Below are positions 8,963 to 17,017 of a stretch of 64,000 bases of DNA, piece by piece. Source of the stretch: Bacteroidia bacterium (GTDB lineage: Bacteria; Bacteroidota; Bacteroidia; J057); contig JAWKNO010000002.1 of assembly GCA_041391665.1 (NCBI GenBank), forward strand, positions 2,480,001-2,544,000, read 5' to 3'. Made by a program: the position numbers and the translations under genes. Position 1 is the first letter of the stretch; every line of letters begins with the position of its first letter. The notes under the pieces were generated by a model. The model saw only the letters and a list, made by a program, of their open reading frames with translations. It did not search any database and was not told where the DNA came from.

Positions 8963-9238
8963 TCACGAGGTAGAGGGCGCCTGTCTGAAGTCAGGTGAAC
9001 GTCTTGGTCCGCAGAGGTGCAGGATTACGTAAGATTTGACGATGAGATAATAGCGGGCCGAAATAGGTTCATAGGCTTCCGCGATATTTTGGGCGAAAGG
9101 CTCTGTCAGAGGATAATGGTCAATCACACGGGGCCGGTCAGGCCAGTCTTTGACACTTTCAATTATATTTTTTTCATAGTCAATGCGGTAATAAACCGGG
9201 TAGTCAGGTATTTTTCGGAAAACAGGCGCAAGGAGCAT
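8963..9238 (-). CDS. Small hypothetical protein downstream of HTH-like gene
   Basis: A 91-codon frame on the minus strand starting 12 bases after the stop of the gene at 9251-9514. The core (YPVYYRIDYEKNI, WPDRPRVIDHYPL, PFAQNIAEAYEPI) looks like real, fairly conserved protein. The last 20 residues or so (LCGPRRSPDF and on) are low in quality, and another frame there encodes a hydrophobic stretch, so the 3' end may be frameshifted or recently altered. I do not recognise the family. The order suggests it is co-transcribed with the upstream HTH-like gene. Confidence 0.45.
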   Translation of the reverse strand: MLLAPVFRKIPDYPVYYRIDYEKNIIESVKDWPDRPRVIDHYPLTEPFAQNIAEAYEPISARYYLIVKSYVILHLCGPRRSPDFRQAPSTS

Positions 9239-9250
9239 AAGAGGTAGGTT

Positions 9251-9514
9251 TTAGGGGTGGAAATAAAGATCCTTTAAAGTAAGCGGCGTTTCAAAAGTAA
9301 CGATATCGTTGATTGTCCGGCAAATGGTGACCATATCGTGATACGAGAATGTACGGTCCTCTTCCAGATCATCAATTTTTGCGTAGGTTTTGCGGTAAAA
9401 TGTCGTATGCCATATGTGTAAACGCCAGCAAATCAGTGCTTTGATTTGTTCCACAGTTTTTGGATCATTAATCTGCTCAAATATGGCGTTGATTCTGTAT
9501 TTTAGCGGTTTCAC
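9251..9514 (-). CDS. Small HTH-like protein
   Basis: An 87-residue frame beginning at GTG 9514 (VKPLKYRINAIFEQI). The stretch ALICWRLHIWHTTFYRKTYAKIDD followed by FSYHDMVTICRTIND and LTLKDLY is laid out like small XRE/Cro-type helix-turn-helix proteins, in which TTFYRK sits at the recognition helix and a final LxxLY closes the fold. That assignment is by pattern only. The gene is divergent from another small HTH gene at 9617, and the 102 bases between them carry a promoter with a palindrome in its spacer. Autoregulation or cross-regulation is plausible. The GTG start is chosen because longer readings run into the divergent gene's control region. Confidence 0.55.
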   Translation of the reverse strand: MKPLKYRINAIFEQINDPKTVEQIKALICWRLHIWHTTFYRKTYAKIDDLEEDRTFSYHDMVTICRTINDIVTFETPLTLKDLYFHP

Positions 9515-9561
9515 GAGTGATGTTTTGTGTGGTTTGTGATTATATTGTATTGTCCGCCTCA

Positions 9562-9592
9562 CAAACGTAACGAAAGTATTTCTAAATACCAA
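9562..9592 (-). promoter_or_regulatory. Promoter with operator-like palindrome in the spacer
   Basis: On the minus strand, TTG (9592-9590), 20 bases and TACGTTTG (9569-9562) fit the Bacteroidota promoter consensus and read towards the gene at 9251-9514. The palindrome GTATTTCTAAATAC (9576-9589, 6+2+6) sits wholly inside the spacer, where a bound repressor would block RNA polymerase. GTTTGTGA (9532-9539) and TCACAAAC (9559-9566) form an extra inverted repeat, with another TCACAAA at 9601-9607. Confidence 0.6.
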
Positions 9593-9616
9593 CAATTCGT
9601 TCACAAAGATACGAAA

Positions 9617-9907
9617 ATGGAGCCTATTGTACACAAACTCAAGCGATTACTTCGCGATAAAAATATCAGCCACGCTGAAATTGCCGAAAAACTGGGCAAA
9701 CACCGAACCTTTATTACCCGAAAAATTGGCGGTGACTCCATGGAAACCCGCCTGTTGGAAGACATTCTGGAAGCGACTGAGTTGACCTACCAGCATTTGG
9801 TTTGTAATGAAGACAATACCCTTCGTGAAGAACTGGATGAGATCAAAAGAGAGATCTCCATACTTAAAGAATATATTCCCCAGTACAATAAAAAGCAGTC
9901 GGAGTGA
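9617..9907 (+). CDS. Small HTH DNA-binding protein with coiled-coil tail
   Basis: A 96-residue protein. Residues 1-60 form an XRE-like helix-turn-helix: KLKRLLRDKNISHAEIAEKLGKHRTFITRKI has the classic spacing, with SHAEIAEKLG as the first helix pair and HRTFITRKI as recognition helix. Residues 65-96 (LREELDEIKREISILKEYI) form a short amphipathic coiled coil, probably for dimerisation. ATG 9617 is chosen because the longer open frame upstream lacks protein character and covers the divergent promoter. The stop codon overlaps the GTG start of the DUF1684 gene, so the two are translated together. It probably regulates its own operon or the divergent one. Confidence 0.75.
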   Translation: MEPIVHKLKRLLRDKNISHAEIAEKLGKHRTFITRKIGGDSMETRLLEDILEATELTYQHLVCNEDNTLREELDEIKREISILKEYIPQYNKKQSE

Positions 9908-10530
9908 GTATCATTGAAAAAATCAACAGCCGCAAAGTCAGTACCTGGATATTTATTGCGGTAGGAGCTATATTTATTGCAATCCTGATCTTCAGCGATC
10001 TGGCGGGTAATCCGTCTTCCTACGTACTGAAAATCACCCAGGAGCGTGAGCAGAAAAATCTTCAGTTTAAAAATGATCCGGAAAGCCCTATTAAGAAAGA
10101 AGACAAAGTCAATTTCTCTGGCTTAAAATACTTTCCGCCCAATGAGGCATATCTTGTACCGGCTAAATTAATTCCGGAAACAAATCCCGACACTTTTCTC
10201 CTGATGACTTCAACCGGTACAGACTATCAGGTCACCCGTGCGGGTAAACTAGCATTTACGCTGCAAGGGCAGGCATTGGAGCTGACGGCCTTTCTGTATC
10301 TGGAGCCGGGGCGAAGTGAATATTTTATCCCTTTCCGCGACCTGACTTCCAATGTCTCAACCTATGGTGGGGGGCGGTATATGGATATTCCGGCAGTAGA
10401 GCCGTTGATGATCGATTTTAATAAGGCCTATAATCCGTACTGTGCGTACAATGAGTCGTTTGTATGCCCGTTGCCGCCCAAAGAAAACAAGCTGAATGTG
10501 GAAATTCTGGCTGGAGAGCTGAATAGGTAA
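9904..10530 (+). CDS. DUF1684 domain-containing protein
   Basis: A 208-residue protein with one N-terminal membrane helix (WIFIAVGAIFIAILIF) and a DUF1684 domain from about residue 60. The family's motifs are complete: FRDLTSNVSTYGGGRYMD, then DFNKAYNPYCAYNESFVCP with two conserved cysteines, PPKENKLN and a closing AGE. The domain is widespread but its biochemical role is unknown. The start is GTG, overlapping the previous stop as GTGA. The protein is probably membrane-anchored with the domain outside the cytoplasm; topology is inferred. A mobile element begins about 40 bases downstream. Confidence 0.85.
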   Translation: MSIIEKINSRKVSTWIFIAVGAIFIAILIFSDLAGNPSSYVLKITQEREQKNLQFKNDPESPIKKEDKVNFSGLKYFPPNEAYLVPAKLIPETNPDTFLLMTSTGTDYQVTRAGKLAFTLQGQALELTAFLYLEPGRSEYFIPFRDLTSNVSTYGGGRYMDIPAVEPLMIDFNKAYNPYCAYNESFVCPLPPKENKLNVEILAGELNR

Positions 10531-10571
10531 TTTTTCAGTCAGCCTCGCAGATTTTCTGATTTCTAAATAAA

Positions 10572-10974
10572 GGGCGCAAACCAAATTGTCGCGGAGATCG
10601 GGAAGATTCCGGCCCGAGGGGGTACTCGGCGATGCAGGTGTCCGGGGAAAAAAGATTCTCCTTCGGAGAGGTAGGGTTGCGCGCTTCGGCGCGCAACGAG
10701 GTAGGAAATAAAAAGGGGAAGCCGTCAGGCTACAAACATTCGACTCCTCCGGAGTCCCGGCTTCGCCGGAAAAACGCAAAAAAAGATGTTTGTATTAAGT
10801 TTTGTCACTAGGTAAGACCTCAAAAGGGGAGCTTTGTATTGGGTGCCATCCTCGGGTTTTGCCGTTAGGCAAGACCTCGGAGAGGTCAAATGTTTGTAGC
10901 CCACAGGCCTGGCCCCCATTTTTTTTCTACGGGGTTACGCCTCGGGCGTAGGTGCGACAATTTGGTTTGCGCTC
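10572..10974. mobile_element. Non-autonomous mobile element (MITE-like) at the gpsA stop codon
   Basis: The ends are inverted repeats: GCGCAAACCAAATTGTCGC at 10574-10592 and its exact complement at 10954-10972, extendable to 21 bases with one mismatch. Outside them lies a 9-base direct repeat, CTAAATAAA, at 10563-10571 and 10975-10983, the mark of transposition. The right copy contains the stop codon of gpsA. The 403-base interior encodes no transposase and is packed with short GC-rich hairpins. It probably moved with a transposase supplied elsewhere in the genome. The insertion left gpsA complete because the duplication kept its stop. Confidence 0.8.
10657..10950. repeat. Cluster of short hairpins inside the mobile element
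   Basis: Perfect small palindromes follow each other: 10657-10669 (TTC loop), 10676-10697 (9-bp stem, TTCG loop), 10742-10756 (TCC loop), 10757-10769 (TTC loop), 10859-10872 (GTTA loop), 10873-10887 (GGA loop) and 10936-10950 (TCG loop). A degenerate direct repeat, GTTTTGYCRYTAGGYAAGACCTC, occurs at about 10799 and 10856. Confidence 0.75.
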
Positions 10975-12030
10975 CTAAATAAACTCCACATCTTCCCGGA
11001 AAGGAAACTCCATCAACAGGCGCATGCCATGCTGAAGATCCATATCTTCAAAAAGGGTTTTATACAGGGTTTGGGTAATAGGTGCCGAAAATTTGTAATT
11101 GGCGGCGAGGGCTTTGACAATGCAGACCGTTTTTAAACCTTCGGCAACTTCTTCCATACTTTCAAGTATTTCATCGAGGTTTTCGCCTTTGGCGAGACGG
11201 AATCCAACCGTAAAATTACGGCTTCGGTGAGAGGCACTCGTCGCAACCAGATCTCCTATGCCTGCCAGCCCCAGAAATGCTTTGGGATCTGCTCCCAGCG
11301 CTTTGCCGATATTTACCATTTCTGCCAGGCCTCTCGTAATGAGCAATGCGCGGGTATTATCTCCGTATTTCAGTCCGTGAAGAATGCCCGAAGCGATTGC
11401 CATGATATTTTTTAGCACACCTGCCAGCTCAATCCCAAACAAGTCGTGATTCCCGTGCACCCTGAATCTCCCGCTCCGCAACGCGCTCTGCCCCTCTCTG
11501 ATCACTTCGTCAAAATGACTCGCCACCACCGTCGCAGCCGGCTGGCCTTCTTCGATTTCACTGGCGAGATTGGGGCCTGCTGCACAGCCAATCCGAAGCA
11601 CTACCGTTTCTTCCATAATCACTTCGCTCATCGTCTTCACCTGGGTGCGGTTGAGCTTCTCTACGCTGCGGAGGCGCTCTCCTTCAGGCAGGGTTACGTC
11701 CAGTCCTTTCGTGCCATGAATGAGTTTATGGGAGGGGTTTAGAAATGGGCTGAGATCGGTCAGCATTTCCCTGAAATTTTCCGAAGGGATAACCGGGAAA
11801 ATCAGTTCACACTCACGGGCAAGTTCTTCCAGGCTATTGGTCATACTGACTTTTGCCTGAATATTCCTTCCGCGGTAGGTTCTGTCCTTCTGCAGGATCT
11901 CAACCACTTCCGGGCGACGTGCGTAGAGCAGTACCCGCCGGTTTTCGGAAAGGAGATTTGCCAGGGCCGTACCAAAAGACCCGGCCCCAATCACTCCGAC
12001 GGTTATATTAGATGACGTTTGCAAGCCCAT
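10975..12030 (-). CDS. gpsA: Glycerol-3-phosphate dehydrogenase [NAD(P)+]
   Basis: A 351-residue cytoplasmic enzyme that reduces dihydroxyacetone phosphate to sn-glycerol 3-phosphate, the backbone for phospholipids. The Rossmann motif GAGSFG is at residues 15-20. The catalytic-domain motifs GVLKNIMAIASGI (the lysine is the family's catalytic residue) and GDNTRALLITRGL are intact. The start ATG lies inside the end of the upstream acyltransferase gene (23-base overlap), so the enzyme making glycerol 3-phosphate is translationally coupled to the one acylating it. The stop codon falls in the target-site duplication of the mobile element at 10572-10974. Confidence 0.96.
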   Translation of the reverse strand: MGLQTSSNITVGVIGAGSFGTALANLLSENRRVLLYARRPEVVEILQKDRTYRGRNIQAKVSMTNSLEELARECELIFPVIPSENFREMLTDLSPFLNPSHKLIHGTKGLDVTLPEGERLRSVEKLNRTQVKTMSEVIMEETVVLRIGCAAGPNLASEIEEGQPAATVVASHFDEVIREGQSALRSGRFRVHGNHDLFGIELAGVLKNIMAIASGILHGLKYGDNTRALLITRGLAEMVNIGKALGADPKAFLGLAGIGDLVATSASHRSRNFTVGFRLAKGENLDEILESMEEVAEGLKTVCIVKALAANYKFSAPITQTLYKTLFEDMDLQHGMRLLMEFPFREDVEFI

Positions 12031-13714
12031 ATCCTTCCAGTCTATTGTGATAATAATACAGCAGGTTGATGTTTTCTGAAACGAGCGTCTGCGAATCCTG
12101 AAAAGTCAGGGGTCTTTGTGCGTGATAAATGCCGAGGTTTTTGACCCCATGCTCGATAATGGTCTGTACATCGTTGACGAGGTGGGTCGCCAGATGAACT
12201 TTCCCCAGATCGGCCATATTTCGCAGTTGGGCCAGGGCTCTTTCCACTGCCTGGCGGTATTCATTCAAATCAAAGGTTCGCTCTTCCGGAGGAATGCGAA
12301 GAATACCGTAAAGGTCCAGTTCAGGGTTGCGTTTCTTGATCAGCTCGTAAGCTACAAAAGCGACAATATGGCTGGAAAAAACGCGATTTTCTACATGATA
12401 CCGTGAGACAATTTTGTCTCCCAGCATGCGCGTATATTCTGCATCCCGTTGCCAGTCGTCTTTGACTTCACCCCGGGTCATGAAGTAGGATTTGATATCT
12501 ACCGGCCGTTCATGGCTGTCAAAGCTGTTTCCCTCTTCATCGACAAAGTTGCCAAACAGATCCATGGGTTTCCCAAAGGAGAGGGCGATTTCGGAGCTTT
12601 CACTAAAGGTTGTCCAGATAAATTTGAAGAATTTGCGGTAGCTCGCAAACTCATCGTTGTTGATATAATATTGTTCCTGCCCGGTAAAGGTCAGGTGTTG
12701 ATTGATCAGGGAAGCAGCTTCAAGCACAAAGTGATAACTCATCACCATAGGGACGATAAATATTTTTTCTGAAATTCCCCTGGGCGGAGCGAGGAAGTTT
12801 CTTTTTTGCGCTTCAATTGCTGTCCCCAGAAGCCCTAGTTTCAGTTTTTTCTCAATCATGCCAGAGCGCGACCTGGTACCTCCGGGGAAAAAAAGGCTAT
12901 GTACGCCTTCCAGGATAGAGACGGTCGAATACGTATTCAGGGTCTCCCTGTAAATAGGATTTTTTTTCCGGCGGTCAACCTTATATGCGCCCAGCCTTTT
13001 CATAAAATAAGCGAGAATTGCGCTGTTGTATAGGTTGAGTCCTGCGCCATATATAAATGCCGGTAAACCCAGCGCATGAAGGCTCCAGCCTACCAGAATC
13101 GAATCCACATTGCTAAAATGTGTGGGTACGAGCACGATCGTTCCTTTGGTAGCGAGTTTTCGCATGGCCTCGGTTTCACCGAGGAGGTGTACTTTCTCCT
13201 GCAAACCTACGCTGTGGTTAATCACCGATTTGACGGTTTTTCCTGCCGAAGCATTGAGAAGTGTGGAAAAGAAAAAGGGGAGAAATCGTTTCGCAAAATG
13301 ATAACTGCCGGGTCGAAACGTGCTGGCAATCTCGTTGGCATAACGGCTGATGATCGACTCAAGCATCTGATCGCTTCGCAGGGCAAAAGCCTCCGGATCC
13401 TGCTCCAACTGCTGAATGCGCACCATGTCTTTCTTGATATCAGACCAGTATTTGGCTTCATCTTTTGGATCTACTTTCCAGGGGTCCTCCGTCATGCGGA
13501 TCCGCTCCATAAACATGGTCTTGGCGATCATATCGGCCACAGGAGTGTTTTCTACTTTGGCCTGGCCGTGCAGTCCCGCCATGGTTTCCTGGATTACTTC
13601 ATCCACAAAACGTTGCTTGTTTTTAAATAATTGAGTAATTGGCCAGTCGTGGATATTCGGAATGACGGGTTTGTACAATATCCCTTCCTGTATATAATGT
13701 TGTGTTGATTCCAT
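12008..13714 (-). CDS. Glycerol-3-phosphate acyltransferase-type (PlsB-like) LPLAT protein
   Basis: A 568-residue acyltransferase that probably transfers an acyl chain to glycerol 3-phosphate, the first step of phospholipid synthesis. The LPLAT block I motif is VPTHFSNVDS (H-x4-D catalytic pair) near residues 198-207. Block III is FFPGGTRSRSG near 279-289, closer to PlsB (EGGRSRTG) than to PlsC (FPEGTRS). The long N- and C-terminal extensions fit PlsB-like proteins. No obvious membrane helix is seen, so peripheral membrane binding is likely. It overlaps gpsA by 23 bases, which supports glycerol 3-phosphate as substrate; a related lyso-lipid acyltransferase role is not excluded. Confidence 0.85.
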   Translation of the reverse strand: MESTQHYIQEGILYKPVIPNIHDWPITQLFKNKQRFVDEVIQETMAGLHGQAKVENTPVADMIAKTMFMERIRMTEDPWKVDPKDEAKYWSDIKKDMVRIQQLEQDPEAFALRSDQMLESIISRYANEIASTFRPGSYHFAKRFLPFFFSTLLNASAGKTVKSVINHSVGLQEKVHLLGETEAMRKLATKGTIVLVPTHFSNVDSILVGWSLHALGLPAFIYGAGLNLYNSAILAYFMKRLGAYKVDRRKKNPIYRETLNTYSTVSILEGVHSLFFPGGTRSRSGMIEKKLKLGLLGTAIEAQKRNFLAPPRGISEKIFIVPMVMSYHFVLEAASLINQHLTFTGQEQYYINNDEFASYRKFFKFIWTTFSESSEIALSFGKPMDLFGNFVDEEGNSFDSHERPVDIKSYFMTRGEVKDDWQRDAEYTRMLGDKIVSRYHVENRVFSSHIVAFVAYELIKKRNPELDLYGILRIPPEERTFDLNEYRQAVERALAQLRNMADLGKVHLATHLVNDVQTIIEHGVKNLGIYHAQRPLTFQDSQTLVSENINLLYYYHNRLEGYGLANVI

Positions 13715-13802
13715 ATATTCGCATTTACCTCATCTTCTGCCCTACATTTCTAAAAGAGGCTAAAGATGTGAAAATGTTGGGAATAACGAAAATTCCTTGA
13801 AA

Positions 13803-14435
13803 ATGCCTGAAGATTATCTCTCTGCTCACTGGGTCAAACTGATGTCGGCACTTTCGGTTGAGGCTGAAGTGAAAAATTATGATTTTCAATCTGTTATAAA
13901 AAAATATGGCCAGTCAGGCCGTTATTATCATACAACCTCACATCTGGCAGCCATGTTCTTGTGGTACGAAAAATTCGAAAACTTCATTGAATTTCCGAAT
14001 GCTTTCCGACTGGCAATTTTTTTTCACGATATCGTATATTCCCCGATTCGCAAGAACAATGAGTCGCAGAGTGCAATTGTTGCACAAAAATATATGGAGA
14101 AGTGGAGATGCGGGGAAGAAGCGGTTGTGCAGGTGCGGGAGTTGATTTTGTCCACAGCAAAACATCAGCCGTTGAAAGCGCATCCCGATTTTGGGTGGTT
14201 TCTGGATATTGATTTATCGGTGCTGGGTAGTCCTGCGAATGATTATCGGCAGTATGCAGAAGCGATCAGAAAAGAGTATCGCCTGTATCCCGATAGTTTA
14301 TATTTTCCCGGCAGAAAAAAAATTCTGGAAAGTTTCTTACAGCGGCCCCGGATTTATTTTTCGGTTCCGATGTACGAGCTGCTTGAAAAGCAAGCCAGGG
14401 AGAATCTGGCAGATGAAATCCTTCGTCTGTCGTGA
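13803..14435 (+). CDS. HD-superfamily phosphohydrolase-like protein
   Basis: A 210-residue protein of the predicted metal-dependent HD family (COG4339-like). The metal-binding residues are visible: YHTTSHLAAM (His), FFHDIVYSP (the His-Asp pair) and FLDIDLSVLG (Asp). Such proteins hydrolyse phosphomonoesters or nucleotides, but no substrate is established for this group. ATG 13803 is preferred; a TTG two codons upstream is possible. The gene is divergent from the acyltransferase gene and convergent with the phosphorylase gene, ending 20 bases from it. No operon partner is evident. Confidence 0.8.
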   Translation: MPEDYLSAHWVKLMSALSVEAEVKNYDFQSVIKKYGQSGRYYHTTSHLAAMFLWYEKFENFIEFPNAFRLAIFFHDIVYSPIRKNNESQSAIVAQKYMEKWRCGEEAVVQVRELILSTAKHQPLKAHPDFGWFLDIDLSVLGSPANDYRQYAEAIRKEYRLYPDSLYFPGRKKILESFLQRPRIYFSVPMYELLEKQARENLADEILRLS

Positions 14436-14454
14436 TTCCCCCTGGTTGTCGTTA

Positions 14455-16164
14455 TTATTTACTTTGCTTTACAGATACGCCATTGGGACCTTTTACTCTG
14501 GTACCCAGCTGATTGTACAGCAGGTCATAATACTCAGTAGCCATTCTGCCAGAATCAAAGAAAGGAACTACTTCACGCATACTGTTTTTGGCTATTTCCG
14601 TCCATTTGTCAGGCTGGTCGTAATAGGTGGGCACAATCTCAGAAGTAAGAATACGCATCAGGTGATGGTAGTCGTGTTCATCCTGAAGGTGTGTTGCCTG
14701 ATTTTCATCGGCTTCGGGCAATATAAAGCAGTTATGGCCGTGTTTTGCAAACTCTGGTATCCATCCGTCATTGACTGAGAAGTTTACCGAGCCGTTCATC
14801 GCTGCGGTCATCCCACTGGTTCCGGAAGCTTCCATGGGTCTGCGTGGAGTATTCAGCCAGATATCGGAACCTTTTTTCAGCATTGAAGAGAGGTTCATCT
14901 CATAACCGGTAAGGATGGTGGCCTTGTGGCTCAGGCGGGTGAGCTGTACGAGCCGGTTGAACAAATCCACGGCATAATCATCAAAGGGGTAGGGTTTTCC
15001 TGCCCAGATGATCTGTACCGGATAGTTGAGTCTGTCGAGGAGGTCATAAAAGCGTGTATGATCGCGAAGGATCAGATCTGCGCGTTTGTACCCTGCAAAG
15101 CGGCGCGCCCAGACGATGGTAAGAACATCCGGGTCAAAAAGATTTCCGGTCTGGTCTGCGACAATTTTGAAGAGTTCTTCTTTCATCTCACGCTTACGCT
15201 CACGGAAGGCCGTATTATCGTTTGTGTCCAGCGCTTCTTTGAGATGTTTATCTTGCCAGAACTTTTGGTTTTGGGCATTGGTAATACCGATGATTTCGGG
15301 GCGATCCCCTACGTCTTTCCACATTTTATTGGAAACATCGGCATGCAACTGAGATACGCCGTTGGCGTTACCGGCGAGTACCAGCGCCGAAGGGGTGTAC
15401 CCGAAGTTGTCTGTATGCATATGATGGGTGATTTCCCTGACTGTGCTCAAAGGCACGCCAGCGAAAAAATCCATTTTTTCGAGGAGGTTGATGTCGTGTT
15501 CTTCGTTTCCTGCTTTTACCGGTGTATGGGTTGTAAAAGCCAGCTTTTCGCGCACTTTTTCCACATCTCCCAGCTCTTTGTACAAATGAAAGGCCAACGG
15601 AAGGGCATGAGCCTCATTCATATGGTACATATCTGCGCCGCCAAGGGCTTCGACTACCTTTGCACCGCCAATACCCAATACGATACTCTGGGCAATTCTC
15701 GCAGCAGTATTCTGGTCATAAAGGTGGTGGGTAATGGTGCAGGAAAGATAGTCATTATAAATGTCGCGGTCTGTAGTCAGCAGATACATCGGCACTGTGC
15801 CAAATACCTCAGGTGCCAGGTACCATGCCTGAACTTTTACTTCCTGTCCGTGAATTTTTACAGGAAAAACCATATCTGTTTCCTGAAGGAAAGTGTAATA
15901 CCTTTCACGGAAGAGAACTTTCATCGAACTGTTCTGATCTCTTACCTGGTCATAATAGCCAAATTTCCACAGCATACCGATACCGATCATGTTCTGTTTC
16001 AGATCGTAGGCGCTGCGCATATGGGACCCTGCAAGATATCCGAGTCCACCTGAATAGATCTTTAGTGCGGTATCAATACCGAATTCCATACTAAAGTAGG
16101 CAACTCGTTTGGAGAAGGGTTCTGCAGGGGTATAGGGATGTTCCCACGTACAATTTGTTTTCAT
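14455..16164 (-). CDS. glgP: Alpha-glucan (glycogen) phosphorylase, short form, PLP lysine replaced
   Basis: A 569-residue GT35-family enzyme of the short bacterial type, which releases glucose 1-phosphate from glycogen or maltodextrin. The N-terminus RVAYFSMEFGIDTALKIYSG is typical; YHMNEAHA, TTHTPVKAGNEEH and VWARRFAGYKRADL follow. In the C-terminal cofactor region the family motif EASGTSGMKAAMNG reads EASGTSGMTAAMNG: codon 453 (14808-14806) is ACC, so threonine replaces the lysine that normally forms the Schiff base with pyridoxal phosphate. The rest of the motif is intact, which suggests a lineage feature more than decay, but activity is uncertain. A consensus promoter lies 34 bases upstream. 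Confidence 0.88.
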   Translation of the reverse strand: MKTNCTWEHPYTPAEPFSKRVAYFSMEFGIDTALKIYSGGLGYLAGSHMRSAYDLKQNMIGIGMLWKFGYYDQVRDQNSSMKVLFRERYYTFLQETDMVFPVKIHGQEVKVQAWYLAPEVFGTVPMYLLTTDRDIYNDYLSCTITHHLYDQNTAARIAQSIVLGIGGAKVVEALGGADMYHMNEAHALPLAFHLYKELGDVEKVREKLAFTTHTPVKAGNEEHDINLLEKMDFFAGVPLSTVREITHHMHTDNFGYTPSALVLAGNANGVSQLHADVSNKMWKDVGDRPEIIGITNAQNQKFWQDKHLKEALDTNDNTAFRERKREMKEELFKIVADQTGNLFDPDVLTIVWARRFAGYKRADLILRDHTRFYDLLDRLNYPVQIIWAGKPYPFDDYAVDLFNRLVQLTRLSHKATILTGYEMNLSSMLKKGSDIWLNTPRRPMEASGTSGMTAAMNGSVNFSVNDGWIPEFAKHGHNCFILPEADENQATHLQDEHDYHHLMRILTSEIVPTYYDQPDKWTEIAKNSMREVVPFFDSGRMATEYYDLLYNQLGTRVKGPNGVSVKQSK

Positions 16165-16197
16165 TTAATCCGTAATTTGATAATGATTCGAGTTGAG

Positions 16198-16227
16198 CAA
16201 AATTAGGGTGTAATTTGGGAAATACAA
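16198..16227 (-). promoter_or_regulatory. Bacteroidota-type promoter of the phosphorylase gene
   Basis: On the minus strand TTG (16227-16225), exactly 19 bases and TAATTTTG (16205-16198) match the Bacteroidota consensus in full and point at the phosphorylase start codon at 16164. Confidence 0.75.
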
Positions 16228-16349
16228 GGCAGTTTAAAGGTATTTCATTCAATGGCCAGAACTTACCGTATGGGTGATATAGTCTTTCCTGTCAAAGGAT
16301 TCATTGTCCGTAGTATCGGAAATCAGCAGGAAAACCACTTAATTTGAAC

Positions 16350-17012
16350 ATGAACGATATGGATATGGAGCCCAAAGCAAAATTGTTTCAATATAAGGTC
16401 GCAGCAAATATTGTTGTAATAAGTTTTATTGTGGAATGGCTGTCCGGGTACCTCCTGGGGGCTTATTCAGATATCAGTTCCGTTTCTCAGGTGCATGTGA
16501 TGTCCCTGGTGCGCGCTTTGTTCTGGGCATATATCTGGCTGACTTTCCGAAAGTTGCTGGATGAGCATTTTCACTACCGGGATGCAGATACTTTTTTGTG
16601 GGTAATGATTTTTCTGGGGTTGCTTTTTCCGCTGATGGGAATGTCCGGGCTTTACACAATTTTGCCTGAAATCATCCCAACCGTACTGAGTGTTGGCTTC
16701 TCTGCTGTTTTTATCCTGTTTGCACTCAGTATTTTGAAGATCAAAGAAGATATGTTTGGGTTGAAAGTAAGGTTTGCCTACACAATGATCACACAGGCGG
16801 TCTTTTCCACGCTTTTTTATCAGGTTCTTCATATTTACACTTTTTACACGCTATTTTGGGGCGGCCGTGTAATCAGCTTTTTGTTGTCTCTCCTGCTGGC
16901 GATTTTTTTGTTTCGCATTTTCAGAAAGGCCGGGCAGGACCTGCCGGTCTCCGAATTTTTGCATGAAGAAAATCTGATCGAAAAAATCGGCGATGAGATA
17001 GAGGAAATCTAA
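16350..17012 (+). CDS. Polytopic membrane protein of unknown function
   Basis: A 220-residue protein with about six hydrophobic helices (for example VVISFIVEWLSGYLLG, FLWVMIFLGLLFPLMG, VISFLLSLLLAIFLF) and a short acidic cytoplasmic tail (EKIGDEIEEI). I do not recognise a family and see no transport or enzyme motif. ATG 16350 is used; a TTG two codons upstream and an ATG at 16359 are alternatives. It stands alone, divergent from the phosphorylase gene. A hairpin terminator for the opposite strand follows its stop. Confidence 0.7.
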   Translation: MNDMDMEPKAKLFQYKVAANIVVISFIVEWLSGYLLGAYSDISSVSQVHVMSLVRALFWAYIWLTFRKLLDEHFHYRDADTFLWVMIFLGLLFPLMGMSGLYTILPEIIPTVLSVGFSAVFILFALSILKIKEDMFGLKVRFAYTMITQAVFSTLFYQVLHIYTFYTLFWGGRVISFLLSLLLAIFLFRIFRKAGQDLPVSEFLHEENLIEKIGDEIEEI

Positions 17013-17017
17013 GCCAT

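Noticed and set aside
10357..10779. 140-codon minus-strand frame
   Set aside because: It runs from inside the DUF1684 gene into the mobile element and reflects the GC-rich hairpins, not a protein.
14926..16053. 375-codon plus-strand frame
   Set aside because: It is antisense to the phosphorylase gene, whose catalytic motifs are unmistakable.
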